From contig JASIRB010004049.1 in NCBI GenBank assembly GCA_030323885.1, positions 112,011-176,010 of the forward strand: a stretch of DNA of 64,000 bases, given 5' to 3'. Of this stretch, positions 53,059-64,000 are shown one piece after another. A model generated the notes under the pieces. The model saw nothing but the letters and a program-made list of their open reading frames with translations, was not told the origin of the DNA and searched no databases. Each line of letters begins with the position of its first letter. Positions within the stretch are counted from its first letter, which is position 1. A program made the position numbers and the translations under genes. Source of the stretch: Branchipolynoe longqiensis (lineage: Eukaryota; Annelida; Polychaeta; Phyllodocida; Polynoidae).

Positions 53059-53738
53059 GGATTTATTGTGTCGGTAAGTGCAGTATCATTATCACACGGT
53101 ATAAATTCAATTCACATAATCAAGCGTCAGAAAATATGGCTACGTACATTAAGGCGTTAAGAGACAAAGTCAAAGTTTGTGAGTATGGGACCGTGGAGGA
53201 GTCGCTGTTGCGCGATCGAATTGTGGCTGGCGTTAAAAATGTGAACTTACATAACAAATTGCTTCAAACTGCTGAGTTAACGTTGATAAAGTGCATAAGT
53301 ATGTGTGAAATGAGTGAGTTCAGCTCAGATCTGTTGGAGGACACCAAATCAGACGTTGAGAGTAAGGAGGTGGATTTCATTAGGAATTATGCTAATGCGC
53401 GTACCGGTGCACCGGTGGTTCGGTCAGCGGCGACGCCATCTTGGAAATCGCCATCTTGGAATTCCGGCGGGGCCGGTGCAGGAGAGTTCAAGATCCACTG
53501 CCAGAACTGTGGATATGAAAACCGCCGCGGAGTCTGCCCAGCGAAAGGCAAGGCTTGCATTGCCTGTCGGAAGATCGGGCACTTCGGTAAAGTCTGTAGG
53601 AGCAGACTGGGCAGAGTCAACAAACTTAACATTGAAGCGCCCGACCCTCACAATGCTGAGCAAGACCCGGATCCGGCGGAAGTCAATGTGCTGGCAACGG
53701 ATCTGTTTGTCGGTGCCGTCGACCGATCATTCGGGTGA
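53059..53738 (+). pseudogene. Gypsy-4 gag, N-terminal half deleted
   Basis: Coding-like from about 53060 (TRYKFNSHNQ region, aligned with RYKFNTYNQ of Gypsy-2). The capsid N-terminus with the start codon, about 100 codons, is missing right after the primer site. The first ATG, 53136, is internal to gag. Zinc knuckles CQNCGYENRRGVC and CIACRKIGHFGKVC are intact. The frame breaks near 53735 by one base before the protease. Confidence 0.8.
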
Positions 53739-55429
53739 ATGGTTGTCCTGTCAAGTTCAAGCTCGACACCGGTTCGGAGGCGAACATACTGCCGAGGTAC
53801 GTCTTCGACAGAGTTGCTCCGGGGCGGCTGACGAGCACCAGGTGTTCGTTGATGACGTTCTCCGGTCACCGGATCACGCCTGACGGGGAGGCACTGCTGG
53901 AGGTCAACGACAGAGTGCTTAAGTTCCAAGTGGTGCCGGATTGCCAGCGTATTTTGGGCAAGCAGGCTTGTCTGACGTTGAACCTGCTGGCGCGGGTGGA
54001 TGAGGTACACTGCGCTGCGCCGATGAACATTTCCGAGCCGACAAACATTCTGGTGCCGACGAACATTTCCGGGCTGACGAACAGTGCCAGCGCTAGGGCG
54101 GAGAAGCTGGTAAGCGAATACAAAGATGTGTTTCAGGGTTTGGGGTTGATTAAAGCGAAGTCTGTCATTCATGTTGATAAGTCTGTTCAACCTGTCATTG
54201 ATCCGCCTAGACGGATCCCGTTTGCCATTCAGAGTAAGGTACGTAGTGAGATTGATCGTATGGTGGAGTTAGGTGTCATAGTGGAACAGGATGAACCTAC
54301 CGAGTGGGTTAATTCTATCGTAAAAAAAAACAACAAGATTAGGATTTGTCTGGATCCGACTAAGTTGAACAAAGCGATAAAGAGGGGGCCTTTCCCTACG
54401 AAAACTATTGATGAGATCATTGCCAAAACGGCCGATGCTAAGTATTTTTCAGTTTTGGATGCAAAGACAGGGTATTGGCAAATAGAATTAGATGACGAAA
54501 CTTCACGTTTGTGCACGTTTAATACTCCATGGGGCCGGTACAGGTATACCTGTTTGCCTTTTGGCATCAAAACAGCCGGTGACATTTTTATTCAGGAAAT
54601 GCACCGTGTCATGGGCAATATACCCGGTATCGGGAGAGTCACAGACGACATTTTGGTATATGGGTCAACGGTTGAGGCGCACAACGAGCGGCTCCGAGCT
54701 GTGTTGGACCGAGCTCGGTCGGTTAATCTAAAGTTAAATGATACTAAATCATTGTTATGTAAGACTACAGTAAAATATGTAGGTCATCAACTTACCCAGC
54801 AGGGTGTGAAGCCTGATCCAGACAGAATACAAGCAATAGTTGACATGCCAGAGCCGCATGACAAACAATGCGTCCAAAGGTTCCTGGGCATGGTTGGGTA
54901 TGTACACAAGTTCATACCTAACATGTCTGAGATAGCCAAACCACTACGCACGCTCCTAGCTAAGGACGTGGCGTGGCACTGGCAAGCCGAACAGCAGGGC
55001 GCGTTTGATAAGTTGAAGGAGAAGTTAAGAACTGCTCCTGTGTTGTCATACTACAATGTTAAGAAACCTGTTGTGATTCAAGTAGATGCTTGTCAGTCGT
55101 GGTTAGGGGCTGTGTTAATGCAGTCTGATAAACCAATCGCACTCACATCTCGTGCGCTTAATTTGGCGCAGTGTGGTTATGCCACTATAAAAAAAAAAAT
55201 GCTCGCCATATGTTTCGGATGTCAGAGGTTTCATGAGTATATCTTTGGCAAAGAAGTTCAAATTCAAACCGACCACAAGCCGTTGGTGGCGATAATGCAG
55301 AAACCAATACATAAACTGTCAGCGAAAATGCAAAGGATGCGAATGCGATTACAGAATTACAATATCCAGTTATGTCATGTGAACGGTTCTTTGATTTTTT
55401 TTAGCAGACACGTTGTCCAGGGTGCATAG
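53735..55429 (+). pseudogene. Gypsy-4 protease, RT and RNase H
   Basis: Retropepsin KLDTGSEANILP at the start; RT with PRRIPFAIQ, RICLDPTKLNKAI, WGRYRYTCLPFGIKTAGDIF and RVTDDILVYG, catalytic Asp pair kept. RNase H starts IQVDACQSWLGA, but the usual IEKEML reads IKKKML because of an A-rich change, so the catalytic Glu seems lost. QTDHKPL is kept. The frame ends in a T run (about 55395) just before the fourth acidic position. Confidence 0.85.
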
Positions 55430-56699
55430 CCCTAAAGTAGGTCAGGATAGCCTGTTCGATGACACGTTCTGCGTTGCTGCAGTGGACATGCAGTCGTCAA
55501 GTTTGTTGAGTAAGATTGTAATTGAATATGATAAAGATGTATCTATGTCTATGTTGATCTCACACATTCAAGATGGGTGGGACACTACACGCATACAAAC
55601 ACCACCATGTCTGAGGCAATACATTCCGTACAAACACAAGTTAACAGTTGAAAATAATCTTGTAATGAACGGCAATCGGGTGGTGGTTCCTCCAGCTCTT
55701 CGGAGTTAAATGATAGAGGCGTCGCATGAGACGCATTTGGGAGTGACAAAGTCCAAGCAGTTGGCGCGTGACTGTATGTTTTGGCCAAATATGAACAAGC
55801 AAATTGAGGAGAAGGTCAGTCGTTGTGACACTTGCCAAAACAACCAAAAGAATTTGCATAACGAGCCATTGATAAATCACCCGATCGCCTGTCAACCGTA
55901 TGATAAAGTTGGTGCCGATTTATTTGAATTAAATCATAAGAATTACCTGATAACTATAGATTAGTACACCAAGTTTCCAGAGGTGACGTTGTTTGGCGAG
56001 ACTTCGTCTGTCACGGTTATTGAAGCGTTAAAAGATAATTTTGCAAGACATGGTATTCCTAGTCAGGTCATTTCGGACAATGGTCCACAATTTAAGAGTC
56101 ATGAATATAGGGAGTTTGCACTACACTATGGGTTTAAGGCCGTGTATTCCAGTCCACAATATCCTCGTAGCAATGGACAGGTAGAACGGTTTTTCCAGAC
56201 AGTCAAGGATATGTTAAAGAAGTGTGAGAAAACGGGGGCTGATTTTCAGTTGGCGTTGCTGAATTATCGTAATACTCTGTTGCCTGTTCTGAACGCATCT
56301 CCAGCGCAGTTGCTCATGAGCAGGAGGTTGAGAGGCAGGTTGCCTATGGCAGAGGTCATTTTGTTGCCTGAAACACAGGGTCCGAAGAATAGCCAGACGG
56401 CCAAGCGACAGCGTAGTCAGAAGGTGTTTCATGACCGGAAGTGCGGTAAGGCGCACAAGCCTATTAAAGTTGGGGATAAGATAAAATACAAAATTAATGC
56501 TGGGGATTGGAAAAAAGGGGTTATTTTGGGACGAACTGGGGTTTCTGGAAGAGAGTATCAAATTTTGAACGAGTCAGGTAATACGTTGTATCGTAACCGA
56601 GTCCAGATTATCAAGGCGCCTGTGGGGGGGGCAGCCCGAGCTGGTCGTGCAGACGCAAACTGGGTCAGTGTCAGTGCCGAATGTAAACAGTGCAGCTAA
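55396..56699 (+). pseudogene. Gypsy-4 integrase, two in-frame stops
   Basis: Continues from the RNase H end in another frame. Stops TAA 55707 and TAG 55962 interrupt a readable integrase: zinc finger HETHLG...CDTCQ, then catalytic residues in VGADLFE, ISDNGPQF and SNGQVERFF, and a C-terminal KVGDKIKYKINAGDWKKGVI domain. LMSRRLRGRLP marks the conserved region after the core. Ends at the TAA at 56697. Confidence 0.85.
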
Positions 56700-57013
56700 T
56701 CTAAGTAGGTCAGGTCGGCTGATAAGGCCGGCGAGCAGGTTAGACCTGTAGGAGGTCATTGTACATTGAGTGTGTACGCAAGTAACATGTGCATGTAAGG
56801 TTAAGTTTTGTTTCAGCTATTTATCGTTATTATTATTATATATGTATGGACACTTTATGACGTCAGGCATTACGGCCAGACTAGGAGGACTTAAGTGCTT
56901 TGTGCGCTCGGACATTTGCAACTTAGGTACGCATATATTGTTTTTGTTTATTGAGTGTTTCTTCTTGGTTATTTTGTAACATTTCATGTTTCAGAAATAC
57001 TTTGAGGGGGGGA

Positions 57014-57179
57014 TGTGATATATGCTGGTGCTCAGCATTCTAAGGATAGGGCAAGGAGCAGTGGAATGGGGAAGACCAATCGTCCGGGGTCCATCCTGTG
57101 ATATATGCGTAATAGACGTACAGGTGTGTGGTTAATATATGTTAACGAGAAGGAAGTGTTCAGACATCGTACTTTCACA
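57014..57179 (+). repeat. Gypsy-4 3' LTR carrying 72 bp of 5' flanking DNA
   Basis: 57014-57024 is the LTR start TGTGATATATG. 57025-57096 repeats 52781-52852 (SINE sequence left of the 5' LTR) with about one difference. 57097-57179 is LTR again, lacking about 106 bp between GTTAACGAGA and GAAGTGTTCAG. Confidence 0.88.
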
Positions 57180-57184
57180 CATCC

Positions 57185-58274
57185 CGTCCCGCTCCTATGC
57201 CTCTGCGGTCAAACCCTCCTCTAGGACAATTGAATGTCAGACCGACTGCACATGGTTGAACTTGGATCAAGCAAAGTGCAGTCCTTCTGGTTTCCAGAGC
57301 ATGGTTTCTTTGATGAAGACACCCACTTCTAAAACTATATGGTCTTTCGGTTGTGATAGCCAAGCTTGGAATCATATCAATATCTCGGGCGACGGAGTTG
57401 GGGACCATTGTTATGTAATAGTGATGCAATGTGTGCCCACTCGCTGTGTGACATGGAAATAACTATGTGTAAATCTTATGACGCACAGTGACCGAGATTG
57501 TGGTATGATGTCTGGATATTAAGATACGGTTACTAATTACAGGAATGTTCCCTCCATGCACCAGGAAGAGTGCAGATGGATCGGGACATGTATTATTGTT
57601 TGATGTAACTGTATGACGACTACTTGTTACCACGGAACTGCTTGGTAAGTACACCCAGCCATTCTGCGTACATTATGGACACCACCTGCCCTGGGGTTGA
57701 GTGACAGGTACCCCTCTTGGGTGCCACCCCTCCCAGCATCAGAAGTGTCTGATTGGCTGGCTGTGTGATCCCAGTTACCCTTGAACTCCTTGCACTTGCT
57801 GGACAGACGACACACTCACTCTAGAGATACCAAAGGAAGCAGTTCACCTTTGAGCTGTGTGTAACACCCATAGGACTTAGGTTCAATGGGCTGTAGGCAC
57901 TAATTTTGACTGAACAAGCAGAAGCTATGTGGGTCTGTGTAGCAGGTTGTAAGTGAGTCAGGGTGGCAGGTCACTAGTAGGTGAACAAGAGTTGTAGCAA
58001 TAAAGCTCAACCTTATCACTGTCAACCTTGCGTGACTTGTCTCCCTTTCTTTCTTATGAGTTGTGTTTTGGGATTTAGTGGGGGTTGGGGGGGGGACTGG
58101 CAGACAGTTGCCGGGATCCTGGTGATAGTAGTGAGTATAAGTAGAATAACTCGAAGATGGCCAGAAACAATCAGTAATTCTTCAATGCGATACTCACTCC
58201 GAAATAGTGAACACACTGAATGCGTCTGGTAAGCGCGTGATTTTCATGTTTAAACTCTCTCTCTATCTAACCGG
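57185..58274. other. No gene recognised
   Basis: An open frame at 57139-57462 has no recognisable motif and starts inside the LTR. A G run lies at 58082-58096. Nothing else is supported. Confidence 0.45.
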
Positions 58275-59840
58275 CTTGACCTTCCCAGACTTGACCTTCC
58301 CCAGCTTGACCTTCCCCGACTTGACCTTCCACAACTTGACCTTCCTCGACTTGAACTCCCCTGGCTCCACCTCCCCCGATTCCACCTTACCCCACTCCAC
58401 CTTACCCGACTCCACCTTACCCAACTCCACCTTACTCGACTCCACCTTACCTGACTCCACCTTACCAAACTCCACCTTACCCATCTCCACCTTACCCGAC
58501 CTTACCTGACTTGACCTGACCCGACTTGACCTTACCCGACTTGACCTTACCCGAGTTGACTTTACCCGACCTCATTTTACCCGACCTCACCTTTCCCGAC
58601 CGCACTTTACCCGACCTCACTTAACCCGACTTGACTTTACCTGACTTGACTTTACCTGACTTCACTTTACCTGACTTTACTTTACCCAACTTCACCTTAC
58701 TCGACTTCACTTCACCCATCTTCACTTCACGGGTAAGGTGGAGTCGGGTAAGGTGGAGTCGGGTAAGGTCTAGTCGGGTAAGGTCTAGTCGGGTAAGGTC
58801 GAGTCAGGTAAAGTGAAGTCAGGTAAGGTGGAGTCGGGTAAGGTGGAGTCGGGTAAGGCGGAGTCAGGTAAGGTCAAGTCGGGTAAGGTCGAGTCGGGTA
58901 AGGTCGAGTCGGGTAAGGTCGAGTCGGGTAAAGTCTAGTTGGGTACGGTCGAGTTGGGTAAGGCTTAGTCGGGTAAAGTGAAGTAGAGTAAGATTGAGTC
59001 AGGTAAGGTCGAGTCGGGTAAGGTCGAGTCAGGTAAAGTGAAGTTGAGTAAGGTCGAGTCGGGTAAGGTCGAGTCGGGAAAGGTCGAGTCGGATAAGGTC
59101 GAGTCGGGTAAGGTCGAGCCGGGAAAGGTAGAGTCAGGTAAGGTCGAGTCAGGTAAGGTCGAGTCGGGTAAGGTCGAGTCCGGTAAAGTCTAGTTGGGTA
59201 AGGTCGAGTCGGGTAAGGTCGAGTCGGGTAAAGTGAAGTCGGGTAAGGTCGAGTCCGGTAAAGTCTAGTTGGGTAAGGTCGAGTCGGCTAAGGTCGAGTC
59301 GGGTAAGGTCGAGTCGGGTAAAGTCTAGTCGGGTAAGGTCGAGTTGGGTAAGGTTGAGGTGGGTAAGGTTGAGTGGGGTAAGGTCGAGTCGGGTAAGGTG
59401 GAGTCGGGTAAGGTGGAGTCGGGTAAGGTCTAGTCGGGTAAGGTCTAGTTGCGTAAAGTGAAGTCCAGTAAAGTGGAGTCAGGTAAGGTCGAGTCGGGTA
59501 AGGTCGAGTCGGGTAAGGTCTAGTCGGGTAAGGTCGAGTCGAGTAAGGTTGAGTCAGGTAAGGTTGAGTCAGGTAAGGTTGAGTTGGGTAAAGTGGAGTC
59601 GGATAAGGTGGAGTCGGGTAAGGTGGAGTCGGGTAAGGTCTAGTCAGGTAATGTGGAGCCGGGTAAAGTGAAGTCGGGTAAGGTCGAGTCGGGTAAGGTC
59701 GAGTCAGGTAAGGTCGAGTCAGGTAAGGTCGAGTCGGCCAACGTGAGTTCGGGTAAGATCCAGTAGGGTAAGGTCGAGTCGCCTAAGGTGAGATCGAGTA
59801 AGGTCGAGTCGGTAAGGTCTAGTCGGCTAAGGTGAGGTCG
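58275..59840. repeat. 15-bp minisatellite in two opposite orientations
   Basis: Left arm (to about 58730): units such as CTTACCCGACTCCAC, roughly 30 copies. Right arm (from about 58731): units such as GGGTAAGGTCGAGTC, roughly 74 copies, which are the reverse complement of the left type. The units vary at positions 9-15. The 15-bp period gives a pentapeptide pattern (LTFPD, STLPD) in open frames, which I do not regard as genes. Confidence 0.93.
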
Positions 59841-59933
59841 GTATGGTGAGTACTGAATGCTGCCCGCTTGTACTTTCCGTCCGTGTGACGCCCGCGTCCT
59901 GTGTTTTTCTAGCTTTGTGCCCCCCACACGGCA

Positions 59934-59962
59934 GGGAGGGGGGTGGGGGGGGGGGGGGGGGG
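59934..59962. repeat. Poly(G) tract
   Basis: GGGAGGG GGGTGGG followed by a run of about 18 G; quadruplex-prone, and its length is uncertain in sequencing. Confidence 0.9.
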
Positions 59963-60221
59963 TCCTCATGATTTGCATTGCATTCCTTTCCTGTGATGTG
60001 TTCCAATAGTAAAACTAGCCCAAACTCAGTGTTCCACAGTCATTTATGTAATGTCACTCACTACGTTATCCTATATCCAAGTTGACCTTCTCATGACCAG
60101 CAGTATCTCAACGAGGTAAGCTCTCCAACCTGACTACAGCAGGACGCATGTTGCCTTCACGTGAATATCAACAGTAAAAAAAACGAACTTCAACTAACAA
60201 ACTCACATAGCTAACCACAAT

Positions 60222-60495
60222 GGTTTGTTTGTTGTTGTTTTACATGCTAGCAACATCTTAGGTCATATCAGGACGGGCACCGACTTGTGGCAGTGCGCAC
60301 TCATGGTGACTTTATAGTGCTGCCCCACTGGGAAACCAGGCCGCCAGCACGATTAGCTGATATCCCACTGCGTCACATTATCCTGACACTGAGCCAACCA
60401 GTCCTTGCTAATAATGCTGAGCACCAGGGTAGGAAGCGACAAATATCAATTTTAAAGTCATTGCTTTGACTCGACCAGGATTCGAACCCATAAAC
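60222..60495 (-). mobile_element. SINE copy 3
   Basis: TTGTTTTACATGCTAGCAAC through CGACCAGGATTCGAACCC. The reverse complement of the right end reads GGTTCGAATCC, a perfect pol III B box, so the SINE is on the minus strand with its head to the right. The body matches copies 1 and 2. Confidence 0.78.
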
Positions 60496-60624
60496 TCATG
60501 GGTTCGGATCTCCCCATCTCCCAAAACAGGAGGAGACGGAACATCTCCTTCCCCTGCTTACCGCATTGCAGGATTTTGAACAATTGATTGAGAATCACGA
60601 TATCGATCATATCAGTTTATATCA

Positions 60625-60654
60625 TTCTTCTTCTTCTTCTTCTTCTTCTTCTTC
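60625..60654. repeat. TTC trinucleotide microsatellite
   Basis: About ten TTC units. A GTACAGGTT-type tandem repeat with about four units follows at 60718-60762. Confidence 0.92.
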
Positions 60655-60772
60655 ACATATTCGATGTATCCCGCTAGGAGAACAATTAGATGTGAATAGA
60701 GCCAGCATTCATATCATAGTGTACAGGTTGTACAGGTTGTACAAGTTGTACAGGTTGTACATGTATCACAGG

Positions 60773-61225
60773 TATAGAGAGGACCGAATTGGGTCCATAT
60801 TACGTAATCGCGCCGCGTCAGAGGTCCGACGCGGGACAATTACCTTAACTGACCCCATGTGTGGAGGGACAGAGTTCAACCAGAAACAGATGGGCATCCT
60901 GCAAGGTAGAACCATGCCGTCATCAATCTAGTCAAAAAGGTCAAATGAGTTCAACCAAAAACAGATGACCATCCTGCAAGCGAAGGTCAAATGAGGTCAA
61001 CCAAAAACAGATGGCCATCCTGCAAGCTAGAAAAGTGACATCATCTATCCAGTCACAAAGGTCAAATAAGTTCAACCTAAAACAGATGGCCATCCTGCAA
61101 ACACACAATGGGTCATTTAAGGTCACTGTCCCTCCACACATGGGGTCAGTTAAGGTTATTGTCCTGCGTCGGACCTCTGATGCGGGACGATTATGTAATA
61201 TGGACCCATATCGGTCCTCTCTATA
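60773..61225. mobile_element. MITE-4 with 99-bp inverted ends and inner tandem repeats
   Basis: 60773-60871 is the reverse complement of 61127-61225 with a handful of mismatches. The ends read TATAGAGAGGACC. If the outer TA is a target duplication, a Tc1/mariner-like origin is likely. The middle holds four copies of AACC(A/T)(A/G)AAACAGATG.(C)CATCCTGCAA within 60877-61100. No coding. Confidence 0.85.
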
Positions 61226-61316
61226 CTACTACTACGCTCTACTCATTCGGCTAGCCCGTCTGGTGAACCACAATGGGGGAACACTTTAATATTCATATCG
61301 ACCTACCAGTGATATT

Positions 61317-62284
61317 TTTTAAATTATATTTTTTTATTGAGGCTGTGTTTATACTGTCCATAGCATACAAGCGTGAGTACTCGGGCTTGTTTTCAATGCT
61401 GGCCAGCTGTAGTGGTGGAGTTATCTTATCACACAGTAGCTGATAAGGTGTTTGATTGCCTGTATTACAGTTGCAGGTAAGTGGTTGCTTAGTATGGTTA
61501 GTAGTCTATGTTAGTTTTTTTGGATTTCTTGGTATATATATATTTTCTACTCTTATTACTAGACTAACCTACTCATATTTATATATCATAGGCTTGCACG
61601 TGGTTGTTATGTGTATTATCTGGTTAATTTTGGCAAGGTTACCTTCCATTGGCCGTCCTGCTGGTGGGCCGTGACATATCACATGCCCCCTTGCAGTGCG
61701 GCTTAGTGGGGGTTTCCTAATCTTATTTTACACAGATATTTGTTGTATGATTTTAGGTCAGGAATTTGTTGTTCCTTTACCGTTTGGGCATTCCATGCCT
61801 TGGCAGCCATCTTCAGTGTGCGCCTTTCGTGAGCTTTGATTTGGCTGGTGGTCTGCCTTAGTAGTGGCGCATTATTTGCTCTAGTGTTCCTTTGTAGTTT
61901 CATTAGGAGTTTAATGTCTTGACTGTAGTCATAATTATGCTAATGTTTTGAAGTGAATTATTCTCCTATTTTCTAGTAATTTTACTTTAGTTCTTTTGTG
62001 TATGTCATAGGTGGGGTGCAGTTTGTCTACTCTTAGGCAGATTTTAGGGCTCTGTTTTGCAGTATTTGCAGTTTTTTAGTAGTTCTTTTTTCACGCCCAT
62101 GTAGATTACATCCCCATAGTCAAAATAGTGGAGCACCATGCCTTTGAAGATTTTTATTGACATTTCTTGTGTCATGTAGTCTCTTAACTTTGCAAAAAGC
62201 CATAGTTTGTGGTTTATTTTTTGGATGATTTTTTTAATACATAGGTTGTAGTTTAGTTGGCTGTCCAATTCAAGGCCTAGGTAT
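61317..62284 (-). pseudogene. 3' end of a LINE-B-related LINE, frameshifted
   Basis: Minus strand. DSQLNYNLCIKKIIQKINHK, LWLFAKLRDYMTQEMSIKIF and YFDYGDVIYMG match the end of LINE-B ORF2 (LRYYMTESMAIKIYKGM, YFDYGDVVYMG). A second piece, with ERRTLKMAAKAWNAQ, is in another frame near 61703-61903. The 3' UTR shares GCTTGTTTTCAA and CAGCTGT with LINE-B. The LINE is cut at 62284 by the Gypsy-5 LTR. Confidence 0.82.
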
Positions 62285-62532
62285 TGTAATGGCCCACGGC
62301 CCTCCGACTCTCACCCTGCCACATGCACACGGACGAACGCCAAGATCCAATTTAAGTACACTTCAACTTGGTTTATTGAACCAATCTGCTCTCCGCGGCT
62401 GTAGTAAATGAGTGTGAACGCGTTGAGTTCCAGTGGGTGATTGTTTTATTATACCGGTTCCCTGGCCCTCCTCATGTGACCGCTTACATCACTAACATAG
62501 AGAGTACATGGTAGACACGCCCACATCTTACA
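62285..62532 (-). repeat. Gypsy-5 3' LTR with polypurine tract
   Basis: On the minus strand TGTAAGATGTGGGCG to GGGCCATTACA (248 bp), with GGTATAATAAAAC as a TATA-like box and TTCAATAAACC as poly(A) signal. The polypurine tract AAGGAAGGGAGA (plus 62533-62545) adjoins it. Confidence 0.8.
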
Positions 62533-62866
62533 TCTCCCTTCCTTAAGTTTTACTTAATGGCTTTCGTTGATGTTAACAGCAGGATGTAGTTTGTTCACAG
62601 TTTCTTTGATGCAATTTACAGTACACAACTAATACTTTTTTAACTCTTATCAATATACATATTTTAGAAACAGTCGATCATCAATGTTTGAAATATTTCA
62701 GTGGTACAATCCTCATATTTCAATTGTTGTCTTACAGGGTATTTGTAACTTTTGATACATGTTGGTGATACATGTTTTATCATACAACCTTACATGATAT
62801 AATGACAATTACAATATATATTTACGGTCAGCTATGTTTGTTTTGTTTGGTCATAATGGTAGTGTT

Positions 62867-64000
62867 TTAGTCTTCCCAACGCTCTGCTGGGCTACTCAGT
62901 CTACCTGACCTCGTTATGTACCCAGTGTTTGTGGTGGGTGGTGTTTGTATTTGTATTTGTGGTTCGCTGTGTTGCACTTCGGGTCTTTCGGTTTGGTACT
63001 GTATTGGTGAGGCGGTGTTGTTTGTTTCTGCTTTGAATAATTGTACTCTGTTTCTTCGTAATTTATTATTTTCGTTGTTGATTATCTCGTAATCTCGTCG
63101 TGTTGGATTGGTTATTTTGGTGATTTTTCCTGGTGCCCATTTGTGTTCATGAGTGATGTATCTTATTTTGTCTCCGACGTTTAGTGTTTTGTGTTCTCCG
63201 GTGGCTTTTTTATCGCAATATTTTTTTTTTATTTTTATTTTTTTATTTTGATTTGTTTGATTTTGGAGTGTTCAGCTTTTGGTTTTAGGTGTTTGGCATT
63301 TGCTGGTAGTTTTTACCTGAGTCTACGATTCATTAACAGCTGTGCCGGTGATGCATCTAGTCCTATTAATGGGGTGTTACGATAATTTAAGAGAGCTAAG
63401 TTAATGTCTGATTTGGCTAGCATTGCCTTTTTTATCATGCTTTTTAGCGTTTGCACATACCATTCCACTTGCCCATTACTCTGCGGGTATAAGGGATTTG
63501 TATGTATTGGTGTGAAGTTATAATCATTTGCAAATTGTTTATATTTCGTACTTGTGAACTGTGGCCCATTGTCTGTGACCACGGTACGTGGTATGCCATG
63601 TCGGCCGAACATCTGTTTTAGTGTTTTGATGGTGGCTTCACTGGTGGTTTCTTTTAGTTCCATGATTTCGGGGTCTTTTGAATAATAATCTATGATTATT
63701 ATGAAATCTCTGTTTTGTACCTGGACAAAATCGACCCCTATTTTGTTGAAAGGTAAATTTGGAATTTCATGATTTATTAACGGCTCTGAGTGTGGTTTGT
63801 TTCTTAATGATTGACAGATTTCGCATCTGGATACTTTGTCCTCTATCTGGCTATTTATTCCAGGCCAGTACACGTAATCCCTAGCCAATTGTTTGCACTT
63901 TATTATGCCGAGGTGCGATCCACGGATTTTATCTAATATTTCAGGTTGTAATTTTCTGGGGATTATGATCCGATCACCTTTCATGAGGGTGTTATTGTTG
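62867..64000 (-). pseudogene. Gypsy-5 integrase and pol C-terminus, frameshifted
   Basis: 63313-64000 is one open frame that continues beyond the window. It has the zinc finger (RGSHLGI...CEICQ), catalytic motifs IGVDFVQ, VTDNGPQF and NGQVEWYVQ, and LLMNRRLR at the end. After that stop the protein resumes in another frame (KTLNVGDKIRYITHEHKWAPG, YITRSGRLSSPAERWED) and ends at a TAA at 62867. A long A/T run near 63215-63245 probably caused the shift. Confidence 0.82.

Larger units (their letters stand above)
52853..57179 (+). mobile_element. Gypsy-4, Ty3/Gypsy element with aberrant 3' LTR
   Basis: 5' LTR, primer site TGGTGTCAGATGAGG (53042), gag, pol and polypurine GAGGGGGGGA (57004-57013). 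CATCC flanks both ends (52848-52852 and 57180-57184). The 3' end is rearranged: 11 LTR bases, 72 bp of left-flank SINE DNA, then a shortened LTR. Gag lacks its N-terminal part and pol has several breaks, so the copy is inactive. Confidence 0.88.
62285..64000 (-). mobile_element. Gypsy-5, 3' half within window
   Basis: 3' LTR at the left, then the end of pol reading towards the left; the rest lies beyond 64000. It is inserted in the LINE fragment to its left. The coding is closest in style to Gypsy-1. Confidence 0.85.

Noticed and set aside
57139..57462. 107-codon plus-strand frame
   Set aside because: Starts inside the Gypsy-4 LTR and has no recognisable domain.
58207..59978. Open frames with pentapeptide repeats LTFPD/STLPD
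   Set aside because: Direct translation of a 15-bp minisatellite; no start context or non-repetitive protein part.

Overview
The window looks like transposon-rich DNA from a marine invertebrate genome. No bacterial operon, rRNA gene or CRISPR array is visible. A mollusc or another lophotrochozoan fits the short interspersed repeats and the intronless type II membrane protein best, but that placement is inference. Almost everything recognisable is a retrotransposon, a small inverted-repeat element or a satellite. Only one reading frame, on the minus strand at 22391-23524, looks like an ordinary host gene.

Layout. 1-2964: CR1-like LINE cut by the window edge, with one stop in its ORF2. 2975-4722: two small inverted-repeat elements. 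4.7-14.7 kb: a poorly understood tract with a 1,144-codon reading frame of unknown family broken by six stops (5002-8436), a weaker coding relic (10626-11408), hairpin-rich tandem arrays and an LTR-like block. 15406-15566: an orphan Ty3/Gypsy LTR. 16450-21471: an Ngaro-type tyrosine-recombinase retrotransposon with A1...B1-A2-B2 split direct repeats. 21.6-24 kb: a second copy of the LTR-like block, a LINE relic and the host-like gene.

24.0-43.9 kb is a nested stack. A SINE was hit by Gypsy-1 (minus strand). Gypsy-1 was hit by a GC-rich DIRS-like element (25485-30804) and by Gypsy-2 (plus strand, from 33150). Gypsy-2's reverse transcriptase was split by a two-ORF LINE (34312-40254). Gypsy-2's integrase ends at a deleted relative of the DIRS-like element (42163-43917). 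The order follows from which reading frame is interrupted by which element.

44-64 kb: tRNA-derived SINE, I-clade LINE tail, a small inverted-repeat element, Gypsy-3 (46771-51364, near-identical LTRs and a 5-bp target duplication), more SINEs, Gypsy-4 (52853-57179, target duplication CATCC, with a peculiar 3' LTR), a 1.6-kb minisatellite whose two halves point in opposite directions, a fourth small inverted-repeat element with 99-bp TIRs, a LINE 3' end and the 3' half of Gypsy-5.

The most striking item is the LINE at 34312-40254. Both its ORFs are uninterrupted, and ORF1 carries a C-terminal domain that I read as NADAR (YbiA-like, ADP-ribose/N-glycoside chemistry) behind a coiled coil and an RRM-like region. 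The second open question is the family of the decayed frame at 5002-8436. All assignments rest on reading motifs by eye; no database search was possible.
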